From Desulfobacteraceae bacterium (GTDB taxonomy: Bacteria; Desulfobacterota; Desulfobacteria; Desulfobacterales; Desulfobacteraceae): a DNA stretch of 64,000 nt. Below the pieces are notes generated by a model. That model saw only the letters and a program-made list of their open reading frames with translations. It did no database searches and was not told the origin of the DNA. The stretch spans positions 124,001 through 188,000 of the forward strand of contig JADGFI010000009.1 in the NCBI GenBank assembly GCA_016743945.1, written 5' to 3'. Numbering within the stretch: position 1 is the stretch's first letter; the number at the start of each line of letters is the position of its first letter. Shown in pieces: positions 18,815-28,887 of this stretch. Both the position numbers and the translations under genes were made by a program.

Positions 18815-20962
18815 ATGACTGGTTTTATATATGAAAAAGATTCAGAAAAAATTGTCACCATCACCATGGACATGACCGGTCCGGTCAATGCCATGAATGA
18901 AGAATTTATCGATCTGATTGATGGCACCATGGATCAATTGGAAAAAGGAAAAGAGGATATTGCCGGGGTTATCATCACATCGGCCAAAAAAAGTTTTTTT
19001 GCCGGTGGTGATCTTAAAAGGATTCTCTCCTTTCAAAAAGGAGAGGAATCCAATATTTTTGATTTCATAGAAAAGAACAAGGGGTATCTCAGGCGACTGG
19101 AGCTATTGGGCAAACCGGTTGTGGCGGCCATAAACGGTACGGCATTAGGTGGGGGGTGCGAAATCTGCCTGGCCTGCCACCACAGAATTGCCATCAATGA
19201 TCCCAAAAGTCAGATCGGTATGCCTGAAGTCTCTTTGGGCCTATTGCCCGGAGCCGGCGGCATTGTTCGCACGGTCAGAATGCTGGGACTTGCAAATGCC
19301 CTGCCCCTCCTGGTAGAAGGCAAAAAGCTGAAACCAGGCAAAGCATTGGCAGCCGGCCTCATTGATGAACTTGCCGAAGATGCCCAGGACATGAAAGCAA
19401 AAGCCAGGGCCTGGATTAAAGCCAACCCGGAAACTTTTCAGCCCTGGGATACAAAAGGCTATAAAATTCCTGGCGGTGATGCCACAGACCCCACTGTCAT
19501 CCAGATATTACAAGTGGCCCCAGGGTTGCTGTACCAGAAGACACGTGGCCTTCTGCCGGCACCGGAAACCATTCTTGCCGTTGCGGCTGAAAGCCTTCGG
19601 GTGGATGTGGATACCGCCCTGAGAATTGAAAGCCGGGGGCTTACCAAGCTTATGGTATCATCGGTTGCCAAAAATATGATCACCACCTTTTTCTTCCAGA
19701 TGAACGAATTGAATGCCGGAGGCAGTCGCCCCGGGGATGTGGAAAAAACCAGGGTTAAAAAAGTCGGTATCCTGGGCGCGGGTATGATGGGTCAGGGTCT
19801 TGCCTATGTCTCGGCCAAAGCCGGTATTGAGGTGGTGTTGAAAGACATCAGTCTTGGGGCTGCACAAAAGGGGAAAGCATACTCAGAGACCCTGCTTTCC
19901 AAGGGGGTAAGCAAAGGATGGATGGATGAAACAAAAAAATCCAGCATTCTTAATTTAATACACCCCACCTGTGAAGACAAGGATCTTGATGGGTGTGCTC
20001 TGATTATTGAGGCTGTTTTTGAAAACATGGATCTCAAACATAGGGTGATTAAAGAGACTCAAGCCTATCTGGCAAACAATGGTGTTTATGCATCCAACAC
20101 CTCCACCCTGCCCATTACCCAATTGGCCAAAGCATCGGCTAATCCTGAAAACTTCATTGGACTGCACTTTTTTTCTCCAGTGGACAAGATGCCCCTGGTG
20201 GAGATTATTATAGGTGAAAAGACCAGCCCCCAAACCCTTGCCAAGGGGTTTGACTTTACCCAGCAAATCCAAAAGGTGCCCATTGTGGTCAACGACTCAA
20301 GGGGCTTTTTTACCTCCCGGGTATTTGGAACCTTTATTGATGAAGGCTGCCGCATGGTGGCAGAAGGGTTGGATCCTGTGCTGGTGGATGCCATGGGCCG
20401 CCTGTCCGGAATGCCTGTGGGGCCTTTGACCATACACGATGAAGTGGCCCAGGAACTGACCAAAAAAGTGGCGGAAACCAACAGAGAGCTGGATGAACAG
20501 CTCAATGGTAATTTTTGCGCCATCAATTCGGTCATGGAAAAGATGTCCCTGCTGCTGGTGGAAGAGTATGCCCGGGGTGGCCGGGCCTACGGCGGCGGCT
20601 GGTATGACTACCCGGAAAAAGGGGAAAAGCAGATATGGCCCAAACTCTATGACCTGTTTTATGATGAAAAGGTAGCACTGCCAAAACAAGAACTCATTGA
20701 CAGAATTTTATTCCGCCAGGTGATTGAGTCTCTTCGGTGCTTTCAGGAAGAGGTTTTTCTATCGGTCCGGGATGGAAATATTGGTTCCATCATGGGCATT
20801 GGATTCCCCCCCCACACCGGCGGGGTGCTGCAATATATCAATACCTATGGGGTCCAAAAATTCACAAAACGAGCCGTGGAACTGGCCGAGAAATACGGCG
20901 AGCGATTTGACCCGCCAAAAATACTGTTGGAAAAAGCTGCAAGCGGAGACCTATTTGAATAA
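18815..20962 (+). CDS. Enoyl-CoA hydratase/3-hydroxyacyl-CoA dehydrogenase fusion (FadB/FadJ type)
   Basis: 715 residues. The N-terminal crotonase domain has oxyanion region AGGDLKRI and both catalytic glutamates, Glu116 (LGGGCEICLA) and Glu138 (MPEVSLGLLPGAGG). An NAD-binding Rossmann domain starts near 312 (VGILGAGMMGQGLAY), with the catalytic histidine in GLHFFSPVDKMPLVEII, followed by two C-terminal dehydrogenase domains ending in PPHTGGVLQYIN. It hydrates enoyl-CoA and oxidises the 3-hydroxy product. It follows the thiolase gene and keeps all catalytic residues I can check. Confidence 0.92.
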   Translation: MTGFIYEKDSEKIVTITMDMTGPVNAMNEEFIDLIDGTMDQLEKGKEDIAGVIITSAKKSFFAGGDLKRILSFQKGEESNIFDFIEKNKGYLRRLELLGKPVVAAINGTALGGGCEICLACHHRIAINDPKSQIGMPEVSLGLLPGAGGIVRTVRMLGLANALPLLVEGKKLKPGKALAAGLIDELAEDAQDMKAKARAWIKANPETFQPWDTKGYKIPGGDATDPTVIQILQVAPGLLYQKTRGLLPAPETILAVAAESLRVDVDTALRIESRGLTKLMVSSVAKNMITTFFFQMNELNAGGSRPGDVEKTRVKKVGILGAGMMGQGLAYVSAKAGIEVVLKDISLGAAQKGKAYSETLLSKGVSKGWMDETKKSSILNLIHPTCEDKDLDGCALIIEAVFENMDLKHRVIKETQAYLANNGVYASNTSTLPITQLAKASANPENFIGLHFFSPVDKMPLVEIIIGEKTSPQTLAKGFDFTQQIQKVPIVVNDSRGFFTSRVFGTFIDEGCRMVAEGLDPVLVDAMGRLSGMPVGPLTIHDEVAQELTKKVAETNRELDEQLNGNFCAINSVMEKMSLLLVEEYARGGRAYGGGWYDYPEKGEKQIWPKLYDLFYDEKVALPKQELIDRILFRQVIESLRCFQEEVFLSVRDGNIGSIMGIGFPPHTGGVLQYINTYGVQKFTKRAVELAEKYGERFDPPKILLEKAASGDLFE

Positions 20963-21073
20963 ACCGGCATGGCCGGAGCATTGTATTTGCTCTCGGCCAC
21001 AACGAAAAATGAAACTCTTATAATGGCAATAGACCCAAAGTTTCATATAAAATAATTCCAGCCTGAATTTATA

Positions 21074-21101
21074 GGGGAGTGGGTGATCATTGCCACTCCC
21101 C
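21074..21101 (+). other. Intercistronic hairpin
   Basis: A nine-base perfect stem (GGGGAGTGG with CCACTCCCC) with a 10-base loop lies in the 218-base gap between the hydratase/dehydrogenase gene and the first ligase gene. No U-run follows, so it is more likely an mRNA-stability or partial attenuation element than a full terminator. Confidence 0.55.
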
Positions 21102-21180
21102 CTGTCTAAAATTTTCGAGAAAGATGACTAAATAAACGGAGAAGAACACAAAAACAGATCCAGTAACCGGAGGAGAGCAA

Positions 21181-22881
21181 ATGATTGAAAACTATATCAA
21201 GGGTTTTTCATCCACATCAGGGGATGATTTCCAGCTCAATACCATTACCATGCTCAAACATGCGGCAAGTTTTTTTCCTGAAACACAACTCACGGACAGG
21301 AATCTTGATGGGACCCTGTTCCGGTATACCTATCAAGAGGCCTATGACCGGGTAAAAAAACTTGCCAATGCCCTGGAAGATCTGGGCATCCGGCCGGGAG
21401 ACCGGGTGGGGGTCATGGAATGGAATACCCATTGTTTCTATGAATTATACTTTGCCATTTCAGGTATCGGGGCCGTGCTGGTCCAGATCAACCCGAGGCT
21501 TTCCGAGAATGACAGAACCTATGTACTCAATCACAGCGGCACAAGTTTCCTCTTTGTCACCGAATTGATGCTCCCCCTCATCGAACCCCTGGCCAAAAAC
21601 CTGCCCCTGATCAAAGGATTTTGCATCATCACGGACAAGACTGTGAATCAAATACCCACTAGCCTGTCACCCGTGAAAACCTATGAAAAAATGCTGGATG
21701 CAGCCTTGCCGAATCATCAATGGGCCATGATTGACGAAACCTCGGCCTTTAGTGCCTGCTATACTTCCGGCACCACGGGCCGCCCCAAGGGCGTCTATTA
21801 TTCACACCGTGCCATTTATCTTCATACCATGGCCGGTGCTGCAAGCCTTCAAGTGGGTCTCAAGGATGTGGTCATGCAGACGGTTCCAATGTTCCACTGC
21901 CACGGGTGGGGGATCTTTTTCATTGCCACCATGACCGGCACCAAACTTATATTTCCCGGAATCTATACGGCGGAAACCACCCAGATCCTGGTGGACCTGA
22001 TGATTTCGGAAAAAGTAACCATGACCTGCGGGGCACCTGCCATCTTCCTGCCCATGCTGGAATATATAAAAACTTTGCCCCAAAAACCTGATTTCACAGG
22101 GCTGAAAATGTTTTCCGGTGCCACCGAACCCTCCCTGGCTTTGATGAAAGGGTATTGGGACCTTGGCCATGCAAAAATTATCCATGCCTATGGCGCCACG
22201 GAATCTGCTCCCATTGTCACGGTCAATTTCAAAAAACCCATATTGGATGAACTGCCCGAAGATCAACAATGGGAATATAAGAAGAAACAGGGACTGCCCT
22301 TGACGGGAATCGACGTTAGGGTCGTGGACGAAAAGGGAAAGGATGTTCCAAGGGACGGAACCACCATTGGTGAAATTCTGGTGCGGGGGCCATGGATTAC
22401 CAGCTCCTATTATAATGACGAGAGAAACCAGGATGCCTTTACCGACGGGTATTGGCGAAGTGGCGACGGCGGAACTCTGGATAAAAACGGATACCTCAAG
22501 ATCAGTGACCGGTTCAAGGATCTCATCAAAAGTGGAGGGGAATGGATTTCTACCATTGATCTGGAAAATCAGATCATGGGGCATGGGGCGGTACTGGAAG
22601 CTGTGGTGGTGGGGATCCCCCATCCCAAATGGGAAGAGCGCCCCCTGGCTCTGGTCGTGTTGCGAAATGCCATGCAAACCGACCCGATGCAAAACAATCA
22701 TGACGCTATCCGGAACGGTATCTACGACCTGCTGGCAGATAATTTTGCCAAATGGCAATTTCCCGATGAAATTTTATTTGTGGACACGATTCCCAAGACC
22801 AGTGTGGGAAAATTTTCAAAGAAGGAAATACGGGCGGCCTATGGACAGCACTATATGCGCAAATTTAAAATCAAAAGATGA
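21181..22881 (+). CDS. Acyl-CoA synthetase (AMP-forming), first copy
   Basis: 566 residues of the ANL superfamily. The adenylation motif SACYTSGTTGRPKGVYYSHR is followed by AYGATESAP, the GYWRSGDGGTLDKNGYLKI hinge region and the catalytic lysine motif IPKTSVGKFSKKEIR. It is closest in style to medium/long-chain fatty acyl-CoA ligases. It makes an acyl-CoA from an acid, ATP and CoA. CGGAGGAGAG precedes the ATG. The dehydrogenase gene starts 15 bases after its stop, so both belong to one transcript. Confidence 0.9.
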   Translation: MIENYIKGFSSTSGDDFQLNTITMLKHAASFFPETQLTDRNLDGTLFRYTYQEAYDRVKKLANALEDLGIRPGDRVGVMEWNTHCFYELYFAISGIGAVLVQINPRLSENDRTYVLNHSGTSFLFVTELMLPLIEPLAKNLPLIKGFCIITDKTVNQIPTSLSPVKTYEKMLDAALPNHQWAMIDETSAFSACYTSGTTGRPKGVYYSHRAIYLHTMAGAASLQVGLKDVVMQTVPMFHCHGWGIFFIATMTGTKLIFPGIYTAETTQILVDLMISEKVTMTCGAPAIFLPMLEYIKTLPQKPDFTGLKMFSGATEPSLALMKGYWDLGHAKIIHAYGATESAPIVTVNFKKPILDELPEDQQWEYKKKQGLPLTGIDVRVVDEKGKDVPRDGTTIGEILVRGPWITSSYYNDERNQDAFTDGYWRSGDGGTLDKNGYLKISDRFKDLIKSGGEWISTIDLENQIMGHGAVLEAVVVGIPHPKWEERPLALVVLRNAMQTDPMQNNHDAIRNGIYDLLADNFAKWQFPDEILFVDTIPKTSVGKFSKKEIRAAYGQHYMRKFKIKR

Positions 22882-22896
22882 GACGGAGTAAACACT

Positions 22897-24060
22897 ATGT
22901 TTGAATTGGACAACTCCCAAAAGCAGATCCAGAAAGCCGCATGGGAATTTGCAAAGGGTGAATTTGACAAAAACCGGATACTCGAATTGGAGAAAAAGAG
23001 CACCTTCCCCGAATCTATCTGGAAAAAGGCGACACAGCTTGGCTTTATCGGACTCCATTTTGACGAAGCCTGTTTCGGCGGCGGTATGGGCGTTCTGGAA
23101 CAACTGTTAGCGGCCGAAGCATTCTGCCGGAAAGACTCTTCCTGCGGCATGGCCCTGATGCAGTCGGGATTTGCCAGTGAACTCATCCTAAGGTTCGGCA
23201 GGATAGAACAAAAAGAACGATATTTGTCCCTGGTTGCCCAGGGGTTGGGCCGGTCAGGGGGGGCTTTTTTCGAGCCGGGATTGGGATATAAGATTTCCCA
23301 GACAAAAACCCTTGCAAAAGCAGACAAGGAGGAGTGGGTGATCAACGGGGCCAAGACCCGGGTGGTCAATGGAATGGATGCAGCTTTTTACCTGGTTCTT
23401 TGCCGCAGCGTTTCCCATGTTGATCCTGAAAAGGGACTGGCCGTTATATTGGTTGAAAAAGACACCCCGGGACTTAGGGCTATTGATTCTGGCAGAAAAC
23501 TTGGAGACACCATGACATCCATGGCCGACCTTGTTTTTAAAGATGTCCGGGTGCCCAGGAAAAACCTTGTGGGTATCAACGGCAAGGGACTTGCCCAGGT
23601 AAACAGATTCCTGGAAGAGGCCCAGATTCTCAATGGGGGCATGGCCCTGGGACTTGCCCGGGGCGCCCTGGACAGGGCCCTGGCCTATGCAAAGCAGCGG
23701 GAACAATTTGGGCGAAAAATAGCCCTATTTGAAGTACTGAGAAATAAAATAGCAAAAATGGCCCTGAAAATCGAACTGGCCCGGGGCATCACCTATGGAG
23801 CAGCCCAGGCCTTCGACAAAGAAGCTGGCAAGAAAAAGGTTCTATCGCCAGCCCTTGCCTGCATGGCAATGGAGTATGCCTGCCAGGCAGCAGAAGAGAT
23901 TGCCGACGATGCCATCCAGATCCATGGCGGCTATGGTTATATGCATGAGGCTGAAATCGAACATTTTTACCGGGATGCCAAATATTTGAGACTCCATTAC
24001 AGCAACCCCGGATCAAGGAACAAGGCCATTGCCTCTTCAGTGATTGGAAACGTCAAATAA
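22897..24060 (+). CDS. Acyl-CoA dehydrogenase family protein without the usual C-terminal glutamate
   Basis: 387 residues with the acyl-CoA dehydrogenase fold: ALMQSGFASELILRFG, a middle beta domain, AYAKQREQFGRKIALFEVL and IQIHGGYGYMHEAEIEHFYR. Where many family members have the catalytic glutamate in YEGT, this one reads RLHYSNPGSRNKAI. A glutamate is present in the alternative helix region (FLEEAQIL), so activity is uncertain. The next gene is a second dehydrogenase only nine bases away. The pair may form a mixed complex, as known for some FadE heteromers; this is inference. Electrons would go to electron-transfer flavoprotein. Confidence 0.85.
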   Translation: MFELDNSQKQIQKAAWEFAKGEFDKNRILELEKKSTFPESIWKKATQLGFIGLHFDEACFGGGMGVLEQLLAAEAFCRKDSSCGMALMQSGFASELILRFGRIEQKERYLSLVAQGLGRSGGAFFEPGLGYKISQTKTLAKADKEEWVINGAKTRVVNGMDAAFYLVLCRSVSHVDPEKGLAVILVEKDTPGLRAIDSGRKLGDTMTSMADLVFKDVRVPRKNLVGINGKGLAQVNRFLEEAQILNGGMALGLARGALDRALAYAKQREQFGRKIALFEVLRNKIAKMALKIELARGITYGAAQAFDKEAGKKKVLSPALACMAMEYACQAAEEIADDAIQIHGGYGYMHEAEIEHFYRDAKYLRLHYSNPGSRNKAIASSVIGNVK

Positions 24061-24069
24061 GGAACCCAA

Positions 24070-25212
24070 ATGGAACTATTAAAATTTACCGATAAACACC
24101 ACCTCTTCCGGGAGCGGTTGAAAAAATTTTTAAAAATCCGGGTAGTGCCTGAAATTGATCGCTGCGAGGCAGCCCACATCACCCCAAAATCCATGTGGAA
24201 AGCCATGGGGAAAGAGGGATTTCTATGTCCCGGTGTACCCCAAGCCTACGGAGGGCAAGGTCTTGATTTCCTCTATTCGTTCATTGTCTGGGAAGAACTG
24301 GCCCGGATCAATTTTACCGGATTGGCAGCTCCCCTTCACAGCGATATTGTGGTCCCCTATATTCAAACCTTTGGGAGCGAAACACTAAAGCTAAAATATC
24401 TGCCAAAATGTGTCTCAGGTGATATGATCACAGCGGTTGCCATGACCGAGCCCGGGGCGGGCAGTGATCTGGCGTCCATGGAAACCACCGGGGTAAAAGA
24501 GGGACAAGACATTATCATCAACGGATCCAAAACCTTTATTTCCAACGGTGTCAATTGCGATATCGTGGTATTGGCGGCCCGTGATCCTAGGACAGAAGAC
24601 AGGCACCAGGCGATTTCCCTTTATATTGTGGAGGCGGGCACCCCTGGATTCACCAAGGGCGAACCCTTTGAGAAAATGGGATGGGCCGGCCAGGATACCG
24701 CAGAACTTTTCTTTTCCGATTGCAAAATTCCTGCAGCCAACCGGCTGGGTAAACCCGGGGACGGTTTTCTCATGCTCATGCAAAAACTTCAGCAGGAACG
24801 GCTGGTCTGTGCCGCCGGGGCCCTGTTCGAGGCCGAGAACATTCTGGATCTGACCATTGACCATTGCAAGACAAAAAAGATTGCCGGCAAGCCCTTGAGC
24901 AAATTTCAGTCCACCCAGTTTGCCCTGGTGGAAATGGCTTCGGAGATCCGGATTCTCAGAACCTTTGTCGAAACAATGGTGGTGGATCACATGGCAGGAA
25001 AACAGATCATCAAGGAAACCTCCATGGCCAAGTATTGGGTCACGGACATGTCCAAGCGGGTGGCCTCCCGATGCCTGGATATCATGGGCAGCGACGGGGT
25101 TCTGGAAAGCAGCCCCCTGGCCCGTCGGTTCAGGGATACCCGGGTTACCTCAATTTTTGCAGGCACCAATGAAATCATGAAGGGCATCATCGCAAAGAGT
25201 ATGGGACTTTGA
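24070..25212 (+). CDS. Acyl-CoA dehydrogenase (long-chain/isovaleryl-type active site)
   Basis: 380 residues. AVAMTEPGAGSDLASMETTG is the flavin/substrate block. The C-terminal motif is FAGTNEIMKGI, lacking the usual glutamate, but the LMQKLQQERLVCAAG segment places a glutamate where long-chain and isovaleryl-CoA dehydrogenases carry their catalytic base. A normal alpha-beta dehydrogenase reaction is therefore expected. It follows the preceding dehydrogenase by nine bases. Length is typical for the family. Confidence 0.9.
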   Translation: MELLKFTDKHHLFRERLKKFLKIRVVPEIDRCEAAHITPKSMWKAMGKEGFLCPGVPQAYGGQGLDFLYSFIVWEELARINFTGLAAPLHSDIVVPYIQTFGSETLKLKYLPKCVSGDMITAVAMTEPGAGSDLASMETTGVKEGQDIIINGSKTFISNGVNCDIVVLAARDPRTEDRHQAISLYIVEAGTPGFTKGEPFEKMGWAGQDTAELFFSDCKIPAANRLGKPGDGFLMLMQKLQQERLVCAAGALFEAENILDLTIDHCKTKKIAGKPLSKFQSTQFALVEMASEIRILRTFVETMVVDHMAGKQIIKETSMAKYWVTDMSKRVASRCLDIMGSDGVLESSPLARRFRDTRVTSIFAGTNEIMKGIIAKSMGL

Positions 25213-25263
25213 GTAAAATATTTTAATGCTATAAAAATTCTTATTCTTTTTTAGGAGGAACCT

Positions 25264-26943
25264 ATGATTTTAGCATCTGAAAAACAAATTAAATTTTACA
25301 CGGAACTGGGGTGCTGGGGGACAAAGACCCTGGTCCATAACTTTTTTGAAAATGCAACAAAATCACCCGACAAAACAGCCCTGGCCGATCCGCTTAACAA
25401 GGAAGCCCTGCTCGGAGTACCCCCCCATCGCATCACCTATGCTGGGCTTGCCCGGGCCGTTGATAACACCGCATCCGCCTTGATAACAGCAGGTATTGGT
25501 AAAGACCAAATCGTTCTGGTCCAGCTCCCCAACTGCTGGGAACTGGCAATGCTCTATATTGCCATTGCCAAAATCGGGGCCATCATCTCGCCTGTTCCCC
25601 TCCAGTGGCGGACCAAGGAACTGACCTATGCGGCAGATCTCACCTGTGCCGCAGCATTTATTACGGTTGAAACCCTTGGCGATTTCAATCACCTGGCCAT
25701 GGGTAAAAAAATTCAGGAAACCCTTTCTTCTCTCCAACATATTTTTTCCTATGAAGATCTGCTTCAGATGATCGAAAGCCCCCGTGACCCAGAACTTGAT
25801 TCGGTGATCCCGGATGCCAATGATATGGATGCCAATGATATTTTTACCATATGCTGGACCTCGGGGACTGAAGCCCAGCCCAAGGGGTGTCCCATGAGCC
25901 ATAATAACTGGCGGTGTCAGGCCGGAATGGCCATTGCCGGCGGAATGCTACCCGGGGATACCCTCTTGACAGCAGGTCCCCTGGTCAATATGGGAGCTGT
26001 GGGCACGGCGCTTATGCCCTGGATGATATCCGGCGGGACAATTGTGCTTCACCACCCCTTTGACCCCATGCTGCTGCTCCAGCAACTGGTCCAGGAAAAG
26101 ATCAATTGGACCCTGCTGGTCCCGGCGGTGACAAATCTTATTTTAAAACATCCCGCAGCTGCCGATGTCGATCTGAGCCACATTCGCAGCATAACAATGG
26201 GCTCGTCCCCGCCATCCCTCTGGTCCATGAAAGAATTTAAAAAGCGCTGGGACATAGATATCGGCAACATCTGGGGGCAGACAGAAGGAACCGGAATTAT
26301 TTCCGGCATCAAAGATGTGCCGGACATCACTCTCAGAAAAGATTTGTTTCCCCGATACGGGGCCAAGGGACATGCCTGGTCCATTCCCATGACCCAATTC
26401 ATTGAGACCAAAATTATGGATCCCCTGGGCAGGGAACTGACCGAGGACGGGGAGGTGGGTGAACTTTTCTATCGGGGTCCCAATACCATTGCAGGATATT
26501 TCCAGCGTCCGGATTTAGATGAAACCGCCTTTGATGCAGATGGATTCTTAAAGACCGGTGATCTTTTCCAGATCAAAGGGGATAAATACCTGAAATTTTT
26601 CGACCGCATCAAAGACATTATTATCCGAGGAGGCATGAACATCAGTGCCCAGGAGGTGGAAAACATGATCATGGGCCATCCCCTGGTTCAGGAGGCGGCT
26701 GTGGTGGGCATGCCCGACGAGACTCTTGGAGAACGAACCTGTGCCTATGTGGTTCCTGTCCCGGGTCAGCAAATTACCATGGAAAGTATCATAATTTTCA
26801 TGAAAGAGCAGCAAGCGGCCGTGTACAAGCTTCCCGAGCGGGTTGAAGTTGTGGACGCCATACCCCGGAACCCGGTGGGCAAGGTTCTAAAAAAAGATCT
26901 TAGAAAGGATATCGCTCAAAAACTGGCCAAAGAAGTATCATAA
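25264..26943 (+). CDS. Acyl-CoA synthetase (AMP-forming), second copy
   Basis: 559 residues. The adenylation motif is altered but recognisable (CWTSGTEAQPKGCPMSHNNW). GNIWGQTEGTGIISG, FLKTGDLFQIKGDKYLKF and the C-terminal IPRNPVGKVLKKDLRK complete the ANL pattern. It differs clearly from the first ligase in the operon, so it probably handles another acid, for example an aromatic or branched one. AGGAGGAACCT precedes the ATG. 51 bases separate it from the upstream dehydrogenase. Confidence 0.88.
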   Translation: MILASEKQIKFYTELGCWGTKTLVHNFFENATKSPDKTALADPLNKEALLGVPPHRITYAGLARAVDNTASALITAGIGKDQIVLVQLPNCWELAMLYIAIAKIGAIISPVPLQWRTKELTYAADLTCAAAFITVETLGDFNHLAMGKKIQETLSSLQHIFSYEDLLQMIESPRDPELDSVIPDANDMDANDIFTICWTSGTEAQPKGCPMSHNNWRCQAGMAIAGGMLPGDTLLTAGPLVNMGAVGTALMPWMISGGTIVLHHPFDPMLLLQQLVQEKINWTLLVPAVTNLILKHPAAADVDLSHIRSITMGSSPPSLWSMKEFKKRWDIDIGNIWGQTEGTGIISGIKDVPDITLRKDLFPRYGAKGHAWSIPMTQFIETKIMDPLGRELTEDGEVGELFYRGPNTIAGYFQRPDLDETAFDADGFLKTGDLFQIKGDKYLKFFDRIKDIIIRGGMNISAQEVENMIMGHPLVQEAAVVGMPDETLGERTCAYVVPVPGQQITMESIIIFMKEQQAAVYKLPERVEVVDAIPRNPVGKVLKKDLRKDIAQKLAKEVS

Positions 26944-27011
26944 TCTATTTCATCATTTTTTTAACATCTTTTTTAACATTTTCTTTTATATAAAAAACAG
27001 GAGAAGACTCA

Positions 27012-28865
27012 ATGGGACAACTCATTGCAGACCGACGGGATATAGACTTTGTTCTTTACGAACAATTGGGAGCAGAAAAGCTTTGCAAATTTGAACGCTA
27101 CGAAGATTTTAATCCAAAAACATTCGGCATGATTATTAACGAGGCCCGGAAGCTTGCCATAAAGGAAATCCTTCCCACCTTTGCTCAAGGAGACCGGCAG
27201 GGGGTGAGATTTCAAAACGGGCAGGTCCGTGTTCCCGATAGTTTTCACCGTCCCTTTAAACTATTTGTACAAGGTGAATGGACGGCCATGACAGCTGACC
27301 CCGACCTCGGGGGTCAAGGACTGCCCCACCTCATTGCCATGAGTGCCCTGGAATACCTTTCCGGAGCCAACTATTCTTTTGCCATGTACGCCACGGAAAA
27401 TCATGCAGCCGGTAAAATGATTGAATTGTTCGGAACCCAGGAACAAAAAGAACTTTTTGTAAAAAAAATGTACACAGGTCTTTGGGGCGGCACCATGGCC
27501 CTTACCGAACCCGAAGCCGGTTCCGATGTGGGGGCTTTGACCACCACTGCCGTAAAAAATGAAGACAGCACCTATTCCATTACGGGCAACAAAATATTTA
27601 TCACCAATGGCGAACACGATCTGATGGAAAATATTATCCATCCGGTTTTGGCCCGGATAGAAGGGGCACCCAAGGGGACAAAGGGAATCTCCCTTTTCAT
27701 TGTTCCAAAAATATGGGTCAATAAAGACGGCAGTTTAGGCGAGCCCAATGACGTGGTCTGCACCGGTACCGAAGAGAAGATGGGGATCCACGGAAGCGCT
27801 ACCTGCGCCATGTCCTATGGAAGTAAAGGCCAATGCCGGGGATTTTTGCTGGGAGAAGCCAATCATGGAATGCGGGTGATGTTCCACATGATGAACGAGG
27901 CACGGCTATTGGTAGGCGGCATCGGATTCAACAATGCGTCTGCAGCCTATATGCTGGCGGTTAATTATGCAAAAGAACGTATCCAGGGCAGAGATCTTGC
28001 AGAGGCATTGGACCCAAAAGCACCCGGGGTGGCCATTATCAACCATCCGGATGTCAGGCGGATGCTCATGTGGATGAAGGCCCATGTGGACGGCATGAGA
28101 AGCCTGATGTATTTTGCCACCCTTTGCATGGATATGTCCGAATCGGCCGAAACCCAGGAGGACAAAACCTATTACCATGACCTGCTGGATTTTTTGACAC
28201 CCATTGTCAAATCCTATTGCACGGATCGGGGATTTGAGGTTTGCTCCCAGGCCGTCCAGGTATACGGCGGATATGGATATACCCGAGAGTACCCGGTTGA
28301 ACAGCTCTTCCGGGATGTCCGCATCGCATCCATCTACGAAGGAACCAACGGTATCCAGGCCATGGATCTTCTGGCCCGGAAACTGGGGATGAAAAAAGGA
28401 GAGGTTTTTAAAGATTTCATGCAGGAGATTCTAAAGACTGTTGCAGGGGCCAAGGAAATAGAAGAGTTGAAACCCATGGCCATCATACTGGAGCGAGCCG
28501 TCAGTATGATGGGAGAAACCGCATTTCACATGGGCAGTACCGCCATGTCTCCCCAATTTAAACTGGCCTTTGGCAATGCCCTTCCCTTCCTGGATGTGAC
28601 AGGGGATGTGATTATGGCATGGATGCTTTTGTGGCGGGGGGTTGCCGCAGCACCAAAATTGGAAAAACTGGTTGGACATCTTGATGGGAAAGAAAGAAAA
28701 AAGAAAATTCTCAACAACAAAGAGGCTGCCTTTTACCAGGGACAATTAAAAACGGCTGAATATTTCATCCATTCCATTTTGCCGGTCACACTGGGTAAAA
28801 TGGAGGCTGTCAGAACCGGCAATGCCGCAATCATTGATATGCCCGTCCCCTCATTTGGCGGCTGA
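27012..28865 (+). CDS. Large acyl-CoA dehydrogenase (FadE5/DmdC-like)
   Basis: 617 residues, longer than ordinary dehydrogenases because of an extra C-terminal helical domain, as in the FadE5/DmdC group. Key blocks are MALTEPEAGSDVGALTTTAV, EEKMGIHGSATCAMSYG, QVYGGYGYTREYPVEQLFRD and IASIYEGTNGIQAMDLL, which keeps the catalytic glutamate. It introduces the first double bond in an acyl-CoA. It is the third dehydrogenase of the operon. It ends 22 bases before the CoA-transferase start, with ACAGGAGAAG before its own ATG. Confidence 0.9.
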   Translation: MGQLIADRRDIDFVLYEQLGAEKLCKFERYEDFNPKTFGMIINEARKLAIKEILPTFAQGDRQGVRFQNGQVRVPDSFHRPFKLFVQGEWTAMTADPDLGGQGLPHLIAMSALEYLSGANYSFAMYATENHAAGKMIELFGTQEQKELFVKKMYTGLWGGTMALTEPEAGSDVGALTTTAVKNEDSTYSITGNKIFITNGEHDLMENIIHPVLARIEGAPKGTKGISLFIVPKIWVNKDGSLGEPNDVVCTGTEEKMGIHGSATCAMSYGSKGQCRGFLLGEANHGMRVMFHMMNEARLLVGGIGFNNASAAYMLAVNYAKERIQGRDLAEALDPKAPGVAIINHPDVRRMLMWMKAHVDGMRSLMYFATLCMDMSESAETQEDKTYYHDLLDFLTPIVKSYCTDRGFEVCSQAVQVYGGYGYTREYPVEQLFRDVRIASIYEGTNGIQAMDLLARKLGMKKGEVFKDFMQEILKTVAGAKEIEELKPMAIILERAVSMMGETAFHMGSTAMSPQFKLAFGNALPFLDVTGDVIMAWMLLWRGVAAAPKLEKLVGHLDGKERKKKILNNKEAAFYQGQLKTAEYFIHSILPVTLGKMEAVRTGNAAIIDMPVPSFGG

Positions 28866-28887
28866 TTTTAAAATAAAGGAAACTAGT

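Noticed and set aside
21802..22758. A 318-codon open frame antisense to the first acyl-CoA ligase
   Set aside because: It lies entirely inside a clear ligase gene with all family motifs, and its peptide has no recognisable domain.
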